Shown here in pieces: positions 52,517 through 62,857 of a DNA stretch of 64,000 nt. Positions within the stretch are counted from its first letter, which is position 1. Each line of letters opens with the position of its first letter. A program made the translations under genes and the position numbers. A model generated the notes under the pieces. It saw only the letters and a list, made by a program, of their open reading frames with translations. It was not told the origin of the DNA and ran no database searches. Source of the stretch: Paenibacillus polysaccharolyticus (GTDB taxonomy: Bacteria; Bacillota; Bacilli; Paenibacillales; Paenibacillaceae); contig NZ_FMVM01000005.1 of assembly GCF_900102085.1 (NCBI RefSeq), positions 186,001 through 250,000 on the forward strand. The letters run 5' to 3'.

Positions 52517-53734
52517 ATGCGAAAACCAAGAGTGCTCTTATTATCAGAAGGATTCGGTACTGGTCATACACAGGCGGCTCATGCTCTGGCACATGGCATC
52601 AAAAAAGTAAGTCCTCATGTTCACAGTCGTGTTATTGAACTTGGGAAATTTTTGAATCCTACCGTCGCTCCACTGATCTTTTCTGCATATCGAAAGACAC
52701 TATCGGTTCAACCCAAACTTGTCAGCCTGTTGTACCGCACACAGTACAACAAATCTTTAAACGGCTTAACCAAACTGGCGTTGCACCGTATCTTCTATAC
52801 CCAGACGGCGCAGGTCGTATCCCAGTTGAAGCCGGATATTGTAATCTGTACCCATCCGTTTCCTAATGCGGTTATTTCCAGACTTAAACGTCAAGGACTG
52901 AATATTCCGCTCTATACGTTGATCACGGATTATGACGTACATGGAACGTGGATTAACCCTGAGGTAAACAAATATCTCGTATCCACTCCGCAAGTTAAAG
53001 CCCTGTTAGAGATTCGGGGGGTTCCTTCCTCGCAGATCCAGATTACAGGCATTCCTGTACATCCTGATTTTTGGGAGTCCGGGGATAAGGTCAAGCTCAG
53101 AGAAGAGATGGGACTGCAGAATATGCCAACAGCTCTGCTTATGGGGGGAGGATGGGGGCTTTCTTTTGACGAGGAACATATGAAAACTCTCGCATCCTGG
53201 GCAGACCGGGTTCAATTAATCTTCTGCCTCGGAAGCAACCAAAAGATGATCGACAAAATGAAAGAAATCCCTTGCTTCCAGCATCCCAACATCCGTATTC
53301 TGGGATACACGAAGGAAGTCAGCAGACTCATGGATGTTTCAGACGTCCTGATCACCAAGCCAGGAGGCATGACATGTACGGAAGCGATGGCTAAAGGCCT
53401 TCCGATGCTGTTTATCCCTCCACTGCCAGGACAGGAAGAGGAGAACTGCGAATATTTTGTACAAGCCGGATATGGAGAGATCATTCACTCTAAGGATGTC
53501 ATAACGAATCGATTCCGGGAGTTGTCTGAAAATCAGCACAAGCAAGGTAGTCTACCTAAGAAGAACAAAAGGTATATAACAGGACATTCACCAGCTTATG
53601 ATCCAAGCTGTTGTGCTCAAGCTGTTCACGATTTACTCTTCCCTGCAACAACAGAAGTTACAACTACGTCTCTAGAGCGTTTCTCAGCGGGCATTACAAG
53701 CAGACCTTTGTCTGGTACCAGACTGCCTTTATAA
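52517..53734 (+). CDS. UgtP/MGDG-synthase-like glycosyltransferase
   Basis: GT-B enzyme of family 28 resembling processive diacylglycerol beta-glucosyltransferase, which makes glucosyl-diacylglycerol anchors for envelope polymers. LLLSEGFGTGHTQAAHALAHG near residue 5 is the MGDG_synth start (LxxSxGxGHxxAAxAL). ICTHPFPNAVISRLK, TLITDYDVHGTWINP, MGGGWGLSFDE and DVLITKPGGMTCTEAMAKGLPMLF follow. The final 60 residues (after about 345) are Lys/Ser/Thr-rich and not typical. ATG 52517 follows AAAGGTGA. Acceptor unproven. Confidence 0.87.
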   Translation: MRKPRVLLLSEGFGTGHTQAAHALAHGIKKVSPHVHSRVIELGKFLNPTVAPLIFSAYRKTLSVQPKLVSLLYRTQYNKSLNGLTKLALHRIFYTQTAQVVSQLKPDIVICTHPFPNAVISRLKRQGLNIPLYTLITDYDVHGTWINPEVNKYLVSTPQVKALLEIRGVPSSQIQITGIPVHPDFWESGDKVKLREEMGLQNMPTALLMGGGWGLSFDEEHMKTLASWADRVQLIFCLGSNQKMIDKMKEIPCFQHPNIRILGYTKEVSRLMDVSDVLITKPGGMTCTEAMAKGLPMLFIPPLPGQEEENCEYFVQAGYGEIIHSKDVITNRFRELSENQHKQGSLPKKNKRYITGHSPAYDPSCCAQAVHDLLFPATTEVTTTSLERFSAGITSRPLSGTRLPL

Positions 53735-53818
53735 TCCCTCTAAGGAGCCTTATAATCGGTCTGAGGACGCAATATTCAATACACGATCAATCAAGTGCTT
53801 AAACGAATACGAAAAAGC

Positions 53819-53860
53819 AAAAAAGGTTCCCCTTCAGAAAATGAAAGGGAACCTTTTTTA
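53819..53860 (+). terminator. Intrinsic terminator after the UgtP-like gene
   Basis: AAAGGTTCCC/GGGAACCTTT stem followed by TTTTA. A-run on the other side. The remainder of 53861-54023 is AT-rich without a gene. Confidence 0.85.
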
Positions 53861-54023
53861 TTTCTATTGCATTTCATCGTATGATCTACCAAAAAAATGG
53901 GTAAATTACAATCAAAGATACTTACAAAAACGACGAAATAAAACTGCGTTTTTACATGATTCAGGGTTTATGTGACACTCACATTGTTAACTACCCTGCC
54001 TGTTTGCAGAATTTTAAGGTGCT

Positions 54024-54881
54024 TTACTTGTAAAAAGTATGATGCCCAATCGTTTTTACTTCCTTCTTCGTACGAGCCACTGTCAGATCATCTGCAAGCG
54101 TCAAAGATAAAAAATAATACGTATCATCAGACACTTCCTTCTGGCCGTTCAGCGCAGCATTCACAGCTTTGATGCTATCTTCATTCGGGGTTACCCGTTT
54201 TAGTCGTCCATTCGCCACAGGGCTGAACTGTGATTTTTGATGGATGACCTTGTAAATGGTATCGGGAAAATTGGCTGACCGCAGCCGGTTTAAGACAACG
54301 TTGGCAACTGCCACTTTGCCTTTGTACGGTTCGCCTTCCGCTTCTGCCATGACAATTTTTTGTAGCAGATGCAGCTCTTTATCGGACACACTGTAAGACC
54401 AGGTTGCTTGTTTCGCATCTTCCTGATTCAAAAGTTTGGTCCGCGTAAAGTAAAGTTGTTGGGGGGGAGTTGACATCGCAGCCGCCGCTTTGGCATGTTC
54501 CATTTTAGCCAATTTCAGAGCAGCTTCTTTTTTGGCTTTGGCTGTAGCGATAGCTTGGGCTTTTTGTTTAGCCGCAGCTTCCTGTTGCTCGCGCTCTTCC
54601 TGAGCAGTCAAAAGCCAGTTTTTTGCTGGCAAAGCATTCGTCCATGTTACGGATTGTCCAGACGTGTCAGAAGATAGACTTGTCCCATCTTCCATCATTC
54701 GCCTCTGGTCTTGCGGCAATGATGGGCTGTTATGCGCCGAAGACGCAAGCTCCGTCATCTGTTTACTATCACTCGCTTCATTCCATTTCCCCGTCGCCTG
54801 AACGACATTTACCCCCACTATACATACAAGCAGCACTGATAACATCGGTGCTACCCAACGATTCTTGCTTATAATTTCCAT
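54024..54881 (-). CDS. Cell wall hydrolase, SleB-like
   Basis: 285 residues. A membrane anchor or uncleaved signal (about 10-30), a low-complexity Ala/Lys/Gln coiled-coil spacer (about 90-140), and a C-terminal hydrolase_2 domain (about 165-285). VMAEAEGEPYKGKVAVANVVLNR contains the catalytic glutamate region, with SQFSPVANGRLKR and GHHTFYK at the end. Family members SleB and CwlJ open the spore cortex during germination; without a peptidoglycan-binding domain this one may act on vegetative wall. Confidence 0.9.
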   Translation of the reverse strand: MEIISKNRWVAPMLSVLLVCIVGVNVVQATGKWNEASDSKQMTELASSAHNSPSLPQDQRRMMEDGTSLSSDTSGQSVTWTNALPAKNWLLTAQEEREQQEAAAKQKAQAIATAKAKKEAALKLAKMEHAKAAAAMSTPPQQLYFTRTKLLNQEDAKQATWSYSVSDKELHLLQKIVMAEAEGEPYKGKVAVANVVLNRLRSANFPDTIYKVIHQKSQFSPVANGRLKRVTPNEDSIKAVNAALNGQKEVSDDTYYFLSLTLADDLTVARTKKEVKTIGHHTFYK

Positions 54882-55011
54882 TCGAAGATTCCTCCTATCG
54901 AAACAATTCCCTAATCTTAGTAACCAAAAAAAAAGAATTTGAATAACGATGGCTAATATTACATAGGGATAAACACAATGTCAATGTGAGTTTATGGTAT
55001 TAAAAAGTTTT

Positions 55012-55614
55012 TCAGGAAAATGAAAACGTATCCACTGTCTCATACATTGGCGTTTGTCCAAGCCTTGTCACATAAAGTACAAAACCGTCTACTGACCATG
55101 AATTTCCATGAGAAGCATGTTCTGTAACGATTTCGGAAACTCCAGAATGAGCCATACCAGGAAGCGATCCAAGATATTTTCTGGCTACAGTAACATGTGG
55201 ACGGTAAGGTCTTAACTCGGCTTCAAAACCCAGATCTTTTGTAGCCTCTACAATTTTTTGCTGTAAGTGATGTAATCGCTCTACATCTCCGTTAACACCT
55301 CTCCAGAGAACTTTCGGTGTTTTCTCCAGACCAAACGTTCCCCATTCCGATAGCTGCAGGTCAAACGTATGAAAATCAGCGGCTACGTTGTGCAAAGCTA
55401 CTCTAAGATGACCGACATCACTCATCAACGTATCCCCCAGGAATTGCAAGGTAATATGATAGTCTCTTGGGTCAGTCCACTTACGAAAATCAAGCTTGTT
55501 CCGTATTAACTTGGCCTGCATATGAAGAAACTGCTGAACAGATTCAGGCAGACGCACAGCAATAAACAGACGTTCCCGTCTGGATGCATGTTCTTGAAGT
55601 TTTGGGGCATTCAT
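55012..55614 (-). CDS. thpR: RNA 2',3'-cyclic phosphodiesterase (2'-5' RNA ligase family)
   Basis: 2H phosphoesterase fold with two HxT/S motifs: YHITLQFLG (near residue 53) and PHVTVARKY (near 143). Starts RERLFIAVRLPESV as usual. 200 residues from ATG 55614 (GAGAGG eight bases upstream; a GTG three codons earlier is possible). It hydrolyses 2',3'-cyclic phosphates or reversibly joins tRNA halves in vitro; physiological role unclear. Confidence 0.93.
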   Translation of the reverse strand: MNAPKLQEHASRRERLFIAVRLPESVQQFLHMQAKLIRNKLDFRKWTDPRDYHITLQFLGDTLMSDVGHLRVALHNVAADFHTFDLQLSEWGTFGLEKTPKVLWRGVNGDVERLHHLQQKIVEATKDLGFEAELRPYRPHVTVARKYLGSLPGMAHSGVSEIVTEHASHGNSWSVDGFVLYVTRLGQTPMYETVDTFSFS

Positions 55615-55813
55615 TGCATACACCTCTCTAAAGTTCGCTCTATTATTCCATAACTATGCATATCATTTCAAGCTGGGTAAACATAGAGTGACACACATTA
55701 TAGATTTTGCATATCAGACTCCGTTCCTGAATTTTCCATTTACATGCACAGGATACACTGAATCTGATACACTTGACAAGACTAATTCATCGATCTCAGG
55801 AGGCACACACATT

Positions 55814-56770
55814 ATGGGTAAAATCGTATGTTTTCCATCTCTATCCGAAGAACAACAGCAACAGATCCAGCAGGCTGCGCCAGGATACACGATCAAAGTG
55901 GGTAAAGCCAAGGATCTGGATCCGAGCGAATTAAAAGAAGCCGAAATTATACTGGGCTGGTCTCCTCTTGTAACTGAACATGCTCTGCATCAGGACAGCC
56001 CTTTGAAATGGATTCAGGTCTGGTCAGCCGGTGTAGATAATCTCCCATTCGCGGAGCTACAACAAAAAAATATTCAGGTGACCAGTGCCAACGGCGTTCA
56101 TGCCATTCCCATTACAGAAATTATTCTGGGCATGATGTTATCCCACAGTCGCTGGCTAAGACAAGCTATGCTGTATCAGCAGCAGGCTGAATGGAAGAAT
56201 CCCGGCAAAGCACTGCCAGAGTTACATGGTAGGACAGCTGTTATCGTCGGAGTCGGCGAGATTGGGACCGAAACAGCACGTGTATTAAAAGCACTAGGCA
56301 TGCGTACAATTGGAGTACGACGCTCAGGAAAAGACGTGCCCCATGTTGACCGTATGTATGATATGTCTGGACTGCATGAAGCTCTAAGCCAAGGTGACTA
56401 TGTGATTAACATTCTGCCATTGACTGATGAAACCCGGCATATTTACGATCAGAATACCTTTGACCATTTCAAGACTGATGCGTGTTTTGTCAATGTAGGT
56501 CGTGGCCCTAGCGTAAACACGGAGGCATTGCTGGCCGCCTTGCAAAGCGACAAAATTGCCTTCGCTGCTCTGGATGTATTCGAAGAGGAACCCCTTCCAG
56601 CAAACCACCCGCTATGGGGCATGGATAATGTGTTAATTACACCTCATATTGCAGGAAGCACAGAACAATATACGCAGCGCGCTCTCGATATTTTCATCAA
56701 AAATCTGGAAGCCTACGTTGCAGGTAAAACTCTTCCGCTCAATCTTGTCGATTATAGTCATAAATATTAA
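55814..56770 (+). CDS. D-2-hydroxyacid dehydrogenase (NAD(P)-dependent)
   Basis: 318 residues. Rossmann motif VGVGEIGTETARVLKALG (near 140). The catalytic triad lies in NVGRGPSVNTEALL (Arg), FEEEPLPANHPLW (Glu) and PHIAGS (His). Catalytic N-terminal part begins MGKIVCFPSLSEEQQ. ATG 55814 follows CAGGAGG; the frame is open 42 codons further up without a ribosome site. Substrate (glyoxylate, hydroxypyruvate or other 2-oxoacid) is not evident. Confidence 0.92.
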   Translation: MGKIVCFPSLSEEQQQQIQQAAPGYTIKVGKAKDLDPSELKEAEIILGWSPLVTEHALHQDSPLKWIQVWSAGVDNLPFAELQQKNIQVTSANGVHAIPITEIILGMMLSHSRWLRQAMLYQQQAEWKNPGKALPELHGRTAVIVGVGEIGTETARVLKALGMRTIGVRRSGKDVPHVDRMYDMSGLHEALSQGDYVINILPLTDETRHIYDQNTFDHFKTDACFVNVGRGPSVNTEALLAALQSDKIAFAALDVFEEEPLPANHPLWGMDNVLITPHIAGSTEQYTQRALDIFIKNLEAYVAGKTLPLNLVDYSHKY

Positions 56771-56837
56771 CACAAACACCCGTTCCCATGCAACTTGTCA
56801 AAATGATGTTTGATCATTCTGGATGAATTCAGAACAA

Positions 56838-56884
56838 AAACACTCCACGAAGGATTCTTTCTTCCTTCGTGGAGTGTTTATTAT
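56838..56884. terminator. Bidirectional intrinsic terminator between convergent genes
   Basis: A perfect 17-base-pair stem (56838-56854 with 56863-56879) has TTTATTA after it on the plus strand and TTTTTG on the minus strand. Serves both the dehydrogenase and the methyltransferase gene. Confidence 0.88.
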
Positions 56885-56920
56885 GCACTCTAACGTATAA
56901 TTCCATGCACATCCAGATCA

Positions 56921-57868
56921 TCACATACACACCCATACATGACGTACAAATGTGCCTTTACGCACCGTTATGTACTTTTCTATCGTCCATCCTGATTCCA
57001 GCAAGTGAGCCTGTACCCACTCTGTGGATACGACGACAGCTCGTTTGCATAACTTGCGTAATTTCCGGAGCATCTCTCGCTGTTCTTGATCGGGAAGAAC
57101 CGAACAAAGATTATAGGGCATGTCGAAAATTGCCGAATCATACTCACCTTCCAGATCCCTCATGTCTCCCAAAGTAATTCGATTGGCATCATAGCCGAAA
57201 TGAGGTAGATTAACTTTTGCTCCGCGCACAGCAAGTGCATTAAGATCATTGCCTACTGCATCAATTTCCATGGATAAAGCTTCAATGACCACCGTTCCCA
57301 TTCCACAGCATGGATCCAGCAAACGATGATTTTCCGTCTCTGGAACAGCAACGTTCACCAGCGCCCTAGCTAAGGTGACACCGAAGCCCGTGGAGTAGTT
57401 TTGCGGCTTCTGCTGATGGTTTTGCCACGATTTTTCCGCTTCTGTCCACTGACCCAAGATCCATTTTAGACCTATTTTAATTAGTCCGAAAGTCACTTTA
57501 GGTTGTTTCATCTGCGCTTTTCCATGGATGCACATCCCGACTTCTTTTTCAAACTTCCGTGCCTGAGCATAGTCAGGTGGCGTATCTCCTGCTTTTAGAC
57601 AAACCACCTTAAATGTCTCATCCTGCTGCAAACGAATGTTTCGAGCTATAGGAAGCAGCTCCGTAATCGAGTCTCCTTCACCCAATACATTCAACCGTCC
57701 ATGCATAAATGGACTTCTTCCCGGCGGGATACACCGCTCAGACCTAATATAAGAACCACTGGTTATGCGTATTTCTGAATCCAACTTAAGCAACTTACTC
57801 AATTCAAGATGGCATAACTCACGTTCATTTTCATGACAGGCGAAGATGTATACATATTTGGCTGCCAT
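56921..57868 (-). CDS. TRM11-like RNA methyltransferase
   Basis: 315 residues. An N-terminal part (1-150) precedes a Rossmann methyltransferase domain: LLDPCCGMGTVVIEAL (SAM motif I, near 185) and AIFDMPYNLC (motif IV, where N/D-PPY is expected; here DMPY). The arrangement follows TRM11/TrmG10-type tRNA guanine-N2 methyltransferases. The Met in motif IV is unusual but seen in related Bacillota proteins. Start among three near Mets; ATG 57868 or 57871 after ATGAGGG. Confidence 0.82.
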   Translation of the reverse strand: MAAKYVYIFACHENERELCHLELSKLLKLDSEIRITSGSYIRSERCIPPGRSPFMHGRLNVLGEGDSITELLPIARNIRLQQDETFKVVCLKAGDTPPDYAQARKFEKEVGMCIHGKAQMKQPKVTFGLIKIGLKWILGQWTEAEKSWQNHQQKPQNYSTGFGVTLARALVNVAVPETENHRLLDPCCGMGTVVIEALSMEIDAVGNDLNALAVRGAKVNLPHFGYDANRITLGDMRDLEGEYDSAIFDMPYNLCSVLPDQEQREMLRKLRKLCKRAVVVSTEWVQAHLLESGWTIEKYITVRKGTFVRHVWVCM

Positions 57869-57913
57869 CATAATTACCCTCATTTCTTGGTTCTGCTTTT
57901 CAAGTTTATTTCA

Positions 57914-57950
57914 AAAAAATAAGGGATCCCATTGCTGGATATCCCTTTCA
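57914..57950 (-). terminator. Intrinsic terminator of the chemoreceptor gene
   Basis: AAGGGAT(A)TCC/GGGATCCCTT stem followed by ATTTTTTT on the minus strand. Confidence 0.78.
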
Positions 57951-58049
57951 ACCTTAATTTTAGGACCTGGTCTTACATTCAAAATCTGACCACAAATCCA
58001 CCTTTTCAAACAATCGTTTTACCCTGTTTCTTCTATTATAAAGAACGGC

Positions 58050-59762
58050 TTATACTTTTAATTTTTCAATGGATGTGAGCAGATCGTCAGACAGTTCCTT
58101 CAACGTTTGAATATTACTGCTGATGGTCTCCATAGAACCGACTTGTTCCTCAGCCGAAGCAGAGACTTCCTCCACACTGGCCGCCGATTGTTGAGACACT
58201 GCAGAAATCTGCTGACTGAAGTCATTCATCAGGCCACTGCTCTGTTCCATACCTGAAAGTCCTTCTGACATGGTACCAATAACCTCCACCATACCTTCAA
58301 CCGATGTATTGATAGTTCTGAACAACTCCCCTGACGTGAGCACATGCTGTTGCCCAAGTTCTGTCTCCTGAACACCTACTCGCAGTTCATTAACTACTCT
58401 TTGAGAATCCTGCTGAATATCTTGCGTGATGGTCGTGATTTCTTCAACAGACGCCTGCACGGCTTCAGACAACTTCCGTACCTCGGATGCGACAACGGCA
58501 AAACCGCGTCCACTCTCTCCTGCCCGTGCCGCCTCAATCGAAGCATTCAACGCCAGCAAATTCGTTTGACGAGCGATGTCATGAATTACCAGAACCAGTT
58601 TGGAAATGTCTTCATTTTTGTGATTTAACTGCTCCATTTTGCTCATTGAGGAAGACACTGCGCTAGCAATCTGTTGCATCTGTTGCACGGATTCTTCCAT
58701 CGCTTTGCGGCCACTCTGCCCTTGCTCCAACACTTGTTTGGACATCGAACGAAGCTGATTCCCCTGCTCCGCATGTTGTTGAATATGAATATTCAAATCT
58801 TCCACTGTGCGAGCCGACTCCACAGCGGTCTGAGCCTGACTCTCAGCTGCCTTAGCCGATTCCTCCATTGTGATCGCAATTTGCTGACTGCCGATCTTCA
58901 CTTCTTCCGAAGCAATCGCCAGTTCGCTACTCTGACGATTCACCGATTCGGCTACACGCCTTACATTGATCACCATCGAGGTCAGGTTACCTTTCATCTC
59001 ATTGACTGCTTTCGCCAGGGCGCCCACTTCATCTTCATGTTTGGTATGTACATCCTGCACGTTTAATTGACCTTCCGCGATCAATTTAACAGCACTGATG
59101 ACACGAAGCAACGGTTTAACCACCTGTGTGCGGATGATTGGAACAAATATGGCAGTAATGATAATCATCGCAAGCACTCCTATGAGCACAGACAACCTGC
59201 CATCTTGAACAGAACGAATGGTTTGAGCTGCCGAAATATCGGATTGCTGCTGGTTGTAATTGACGAGATAATCCAGATCAACCTGCATCAAATCAAAGGA
59301 AGCAGATCCTTTGTCAGCGACTTCTTTGGCAAGCTGAGCCTGTCCTTCGTCACTAACCCGAATGGCTTGTGCATTCATTTTAAGATAGTCTTCCCATTTA
59401 CTCTTAAACGCTGTCCAGTGCTCATTCTCTTCTGCAGACTTTGCCTGTTTATCGTAGATGGCAATCGTCTGTGCAGTTTCACGAATATATTTAGTGCGCT
59501 CTTCGTTAATTTTGGACTTGTCCGCTTCCTCAGCGTCAAAGTAACGATAACTCAGTGACAAAACATGTTCGGTTGAATAATTTAATTGGTTGATCTTCTG
59601 GATCGAAGGCATCCAATTACCTGTAATGTCATTTGTGTTAGTCTCAATTGAATTCATCCGGCCAATGATGGTAACACTCAGAATAATTAAACAGAGGATT
59701 AACAGATAAAATGCGATGCTGATACGCAGACCGATGCTCTTGATTTTAAATCGGCTAAACAT
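58050..59762 (-). CDS. Methyl-accepting chemotaxis protein
   Basis: 570 residues. First membrane helix about 12-33, four-helix-bundle sensor (4HB_MCP type, about 35-188), second helix about 190-211, HAMP (about 212-265), signalling domain with the conserved hairpin tip [20 protein letters not shown] and [16 protein letters not shown]. No C-terminal CheR-binding pentapeptide visible. Ligand unknown. Monocistronic; no che genes nearby. Confidence 0.95.
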   Translation of the reverse strand: MFSRFKIKSIGLRISIAFYLLILCLIILSVTIIGRMNSIETNTNDITGNWMPSIQKINQLNYSTEHVLSLSYRYFDAEEADKSKINEERTKYIRETAQTIAIYDKQAKSAEENEHWTAFKSKWEDYLKMNAQAIRVSDEGQAQLAKEVADKGSASFDLMQVDLDYLVNYNQQQSDISAAQTIRSVQDGRLSVLIGVLAMIIITAIFVPIIRTQVVKPLLRVISAVKLIAEGQLNVQDVHTKHEDEVGALAKAVNEMKGNLTSMVINVRRVAESVNRQSSELAIASEEVKIGSQQIAITMEESAKAAESQAQTAVESARTVEDLNIHIQQHAEQGNQLRSMSKQVLEQGQSGRKAMEESVQQMQQIASAVSSSMSKMEQLNHKNEDISKLVLVIHDIARQTNLLALNASIEAARAGESGRGFAVVASEVRKLSEAVQASVEEITTITQDIQQDSQRVVNELRVGVQETELGQQHVLTSGELFRTINTSVEGMVEVIGTMSEGLSGMEQSSGLMNDFSQQISAVSQQSAASVEEVSASAEEQVGSMETISSNIQTLKELSDDLLTSIEKLKV

Positions 59763-59950
59763 ATAATTTCCCCCTCATGACAACTTTCGCCACATTTACA
59801 ATTTAGTGCTTTTCTCGCAAATAAACCCATCTATTGGCCCCTTGCAAATTACACTCTTCTATATTTATCTGCATTATAGCGATAAAGTATTATAGCATTC
59901 TTTTGTCGGTAAACGCTGTAATCTATGAAATTTTGTTGAACTTTATCGAA

Positions 59951-59998
59951 TTAAAAATGAGCTGCAACATCTGTATGATTCAGATCTGCAGCTCATCG
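59951..59998 (-). terminator. Intrinsic terminator of the LLM oxidoreductase gene
   Basis: ATGAGCTGCA (59957-59966) with TGCAGCTCAT (59987-59996) and inner ATCTG/CAGAT, followed on the minus strand by TTTTTAA. Confidence 0.85.
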
Positions 59999-60053
59999 CC
60001 ATCTTAACATCCCCCTAACACTTGATCAGGTTTAGTTAGATTCAATTTGCCCT

Positions 60054-61112
60054 TTAACTCATTCTAGATTTTAACAAGCGGTAGGACTCCAGCCTACGTT
60101 CATAATCAGGACCAGCCGTTACCAAGAGTATCTGGTTGGTATTAAGCCTCTGCCCTGCTTGCCGAATGTACTGCCATACTTGTTCGGGTGTGCCAGCAAT
60201 ATGCCGCTTCACCTCGTTGTCCTCTTTATGGACAAAAAAACTCTGAGGGTTAGCCTTGACGATACCCACGTTGGTATCTCGCTCATTTGTGTGCTCTTCA
60301 CGACTTTCCTGGCGCTGGTTCTCAATCTCACGACTCCACCTTAAAGCATCGTTCTCCGTTGCCGCACACATTGCACTGAGCGCCACCATCACTTCTGGTT
60401 CCTTCAGCCCAGCACTAGGCACGAATTCCTCACGATAGCGGCGTACAGCCTGAGTTCCATCCGAATCACTCATGAACTGTCCAAAAACATAACCCATACC
60501 AAATTTCGCAGCATATACTGCGCTTTTGACATTGGTCCCTAGCATCCATAAGGATAATGGAATTTCTGGAACTGGACGCGCTGTAACCGGAACATCCTCA
60601 TACGTAAAACGGTCTTCCAGCAATTCGGTAAGCGAAGCCAGTTTGGCGGGAAGGTTCGAGACATGTTGCAAATAATTTCCACTGAGCGCCATCGTTGCAT
60701 GAGGTCCTCCGCCAGGAGCCCGTCCTAAGCCGAGCTCGATCCGTCCCGGATAGAGTGAAGCCAGCAGACGGAACGACTCTGCAACCTTGAGTGGACTATA
60801 ATGCGGAAGCAGAACAGCTCCCGACCCAAGCAGAATGGTATCTGTCTTTGCACCAATATGAGATAGCAACACTTCAGGAGAAGCAGAAGCAAGTTCAGGC
60901 ATATCATGATGCTCAGACGTCCAATATCGTGTGTAACCCCATGCTTCAGCTTGTTGAGCCAAAAGCACCGCTTGCTGAAGTGCTTGTTCTGCGGATGCAC
61001 TATTAAGTCTAGGAACGAGATCCAGCACTCCCAGACTGAACTTTTCTCCGAAACAATCTTGTGTGCTGGCACCTAAGCTCTCAGTAAAGGTTTCACTTAA
61101 ATTTGCAACCAC
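60054..61112 (-). CDS. LLM-class flavin-dependent oxidoreductase (luciferase-like)
   Basis: 352 residues of the bacterial-luciferase-like TIM barrel using reduced flavin. LGVLDLVPRLNSASAEQAL near residue 30; YWTSEHHDMPELASASPEV; LGSGAVLLPHYSPLKVAESFR; and GRIELGLGRAPGG are typical of the MsnO8/YhbW-like group. The GTG start at 61112 is seven bases after GGAG; a TTG three codons earlier overlaps it. Substrate unknown. Confidence 0.9.
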   Translation of the reverse strand: MVANLSETFTESLGASTQDCFGEKFSLGVLDLVPRLNSASAEQALQQAVLLAQQAEAWGYTRYWTSEHHDMPELASASPEVLLSHIGAKTDTILLGSGAVLLPHYSPLKVAESFRLLASLYPGRIELGLGRAPGGGPHATMALSGNYLQHVSNLPAKLASLTELLEDRFTYEDVPVTARPVPEIPLSLWMLGTNVKSAVYAAKFGMGYVFGQFMSDSDGTQAVRRYREEFVPSAGLKEPEVMVALSAMCAATENDALRWSREIENQRQESREEHTNERDTNVGIVKANPQSFFVHKEDNEVKRHIAGTPEQVWQYIRQAGQRLNTNQILLVTAGPDYERRLESYRLLKSRMS

Positions 61113-61156
61113 ACTGTACAACTCCTTTGATCTCTTGCCTCTCTTTGATTTTGCAC

Positions 61157-62572
61157 CTAGTCCAGATCGTAGATCGAACCGACCTTCAGGCCATAAAGTT
61201 CATTATAAATTTTCTCGGCAAATGCATCGGTCATCCCCGCAATGTAATCAATCACCATATGCTCCCAAGTCCAGATCGGATGTGCTTTGGCTTGATCCTT
61301 CTCATATCGTTGCAACCAATCGGAAGGAATGATGGATTTTGACGTTTCCGGATCGAGAAATGCATCCCAGAGCCGTTTAATCATCCACTCACTGCGCTTC
61401 TGCAAACGCTGAACACGCAGATCCCGAATCATCGTCACCCAGGCGAAGCTCTTAAGCACACTAACGGTGCGCAGCATGTCAAGGTCTTCTACACCTTCGC
61501 GGACAAAGGTTACCTTTTTCCAATCCCCGTCATCAATGACTCCTAGACTGCCGACAAAAAGACTGACCCAATAGGCCTTCACCTCACGACGGGTACGCGA
61601 GTAATCATGCTCGCAGAAAGGCATTTTCTCATTCCAGATGCGCAGGAACGATGCGAGGACTTCTTCCACTTTTTCCGAGATCGCCTCTCTTGTCCAGCCC
61701 TTCCAGAACAGATCCTCCAATGTTGTAACTTTGTCTACGATGAGCCGGTTGACATGCTGGTCTTGCAGAAAGTGCTCATGCACCTCGATTTTGCCTGCCT
61801 TGATGCCATCCTCCAGATCATGTGCGGAGTACGCAATATCATCGCATAGATCCATCAGTTGTGCTTCGAGCGTTTTCTTGCCCGCCGGGATGTTCCAGCG
61901 CTCCCGAATCTCACGAATGTACTGCCACTCGTGGTGATACATGCCTTTCTTGCTCTCTGTTCCTGGGTACGGATACTTGTTAATCCCTAGCAGCACAGCA
62001 TCCGACAAGTTCAGTCCGTCGATATCTTCACGTTTCTCCAAATACATGATCAGGCGGAAGTTATGTGCGTTGCCTTCAAAATGCTCATATTTCCGTTTGA
62101 GCTCCGCTCGTACGTCAGACTCAGCCTTAGGCGCTTTCGCGGCCCGACTTTTTTTCATAATCTTCTTCGTCTCACTGTTGATCAGATCATCCAAAATGCC
62201 ATCGAGCACTTCTTCCCCTTTATGCCCAAAAGGTGGATGACCAAAGTCATGTGCGATCGCCGCACATTCTACAACTTCCGAATCAATAATCAGACCGGGG
62301 TTCTCTGCCCGGCCCCAATCTACCTCCGGGTAATGACGCAACAGGCTTCTCGCCGCTTCTCGCGCAATCTGTGCCACCTCAAGGGAATGGGTCAGACGTG
62401 TCCGATAATAATCTCCCGTGCCTGCGCCAAACACTTGCGATTTGCCCTGTAGTCTCCGAAACGTTGGGGAATGAATCAATCGGGAATAGTCTCGCTCATA
62501 CGCTGCACGAGAGCCTTCCAGCTTGGTAAGTTCAGGGTATTGTCTATGTTCTCTCAGGTCATGCCATTGCAT
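61157..62572 (-). CDS. dgt: Deoxyguanosinetriphosphate triphosphohydrolase-like protein
   Basis: HD-domain dNTPase, 471 residues. TRLTHSLEVAQIA (first His), CAAIAHDFGHPPFGHKGE (HD motif) and LCDDIAYSAHDLEDG (later Asp) are intact; FRRLQGKSQVFGAGTGDYYRTR is the usual substrate-side motif (written here as FRRLQGKSQVFG and DYYRTR). ATG 62572 follows TAGGAG; the longer frame from 62656 is unsupported. Hydrolyses dNTP to nucleoside and triphosphate. Stands alone 45 bases after the LLM start. Confidence 0.93.
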   Translation of the reverse strand: MQWHDLREHRQYPELTKLEGSRAAYERDYSRLIHSPTFRRLQGKSQVFGAGTGDYYRTRLTHSLEVAQIAREAARSLLRHYPEVDWGRAENPGLIIDSEVVECAAIAHDFGHPPFGHKGEEVLDGILDDLINSETKKIMKKSRAAKAPKAESDVRAELKRKYEHFEGNAHNFRLIMYLEKREDIDGLNLSDAVLLGINKYPYPGTESKKGMYHHEWQYIREIRERWNIPAGKKTLEAQLMDLCDDIAYSAHDLEDGIKAGKIEVHEHFLQDQHVNRLIVDKVTTLEDLFWKGWTREAISEKVEEVLASFLRIWNEKMPFCEHDYSRTRREVKAYWVSLFVGSLGVIDDGDWKKVTFVREGVEDLDMLRTVSVLKSFAWVTMIRDLRVQRLQKRSEWMIKRLWDAFLDPETSKSIIPSDWLQRYEKDQAKAHPIWTWEHMVIDYIAGMTDAFAEKIYNELYGLKVGSIYDLD

Positions 62573-62790
62573 GTAGATCACTCCTAGCCGACTGTCTCTA
62601 TTTTGAGTGATTATACACAACATCTGCGGTTTCGAAAAGCAAAATCCGTCTGTCATGTCATCTCTTCTTACATCAACATATGATGCACAGTCCTCTCTAT
62701 GTATATTATACCCTGCAAGACTACTGTCTGTGCATAGAATGAAGAACTGTACGTCAATAGTTGAGCCGGTGAGTGTTACCTCGATATAAA

Positions 62791-62827
62791 GAAAACCCGA
62801 CAGACGAATGACGTCTTGTCGGGTTAA
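62791..62827 (-). terminator. Intrinsic terminator of htpG
   Basis: AACCCGACAGACG (62794-62806) with CGTCTTGTCGGGTT (62812-62825), then TTTTC on the minus strand. The rest of 62573-62790 shows no gene. Confidence 0.85.
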
Positions 62828-62857
62828 ACTTCAAATGAAGTTTTAAATCTAGCAGAC

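Noticed and set aside
55752..55778. GATACACT direct repeat (14 bases apart) with a TTGACA before the hydroxyacid dehydrogenase gene
   Set aside because: No -10 at proper spacing, and direct repeat arms do not form the palindrome seen at the XRE sites. Likely chance.
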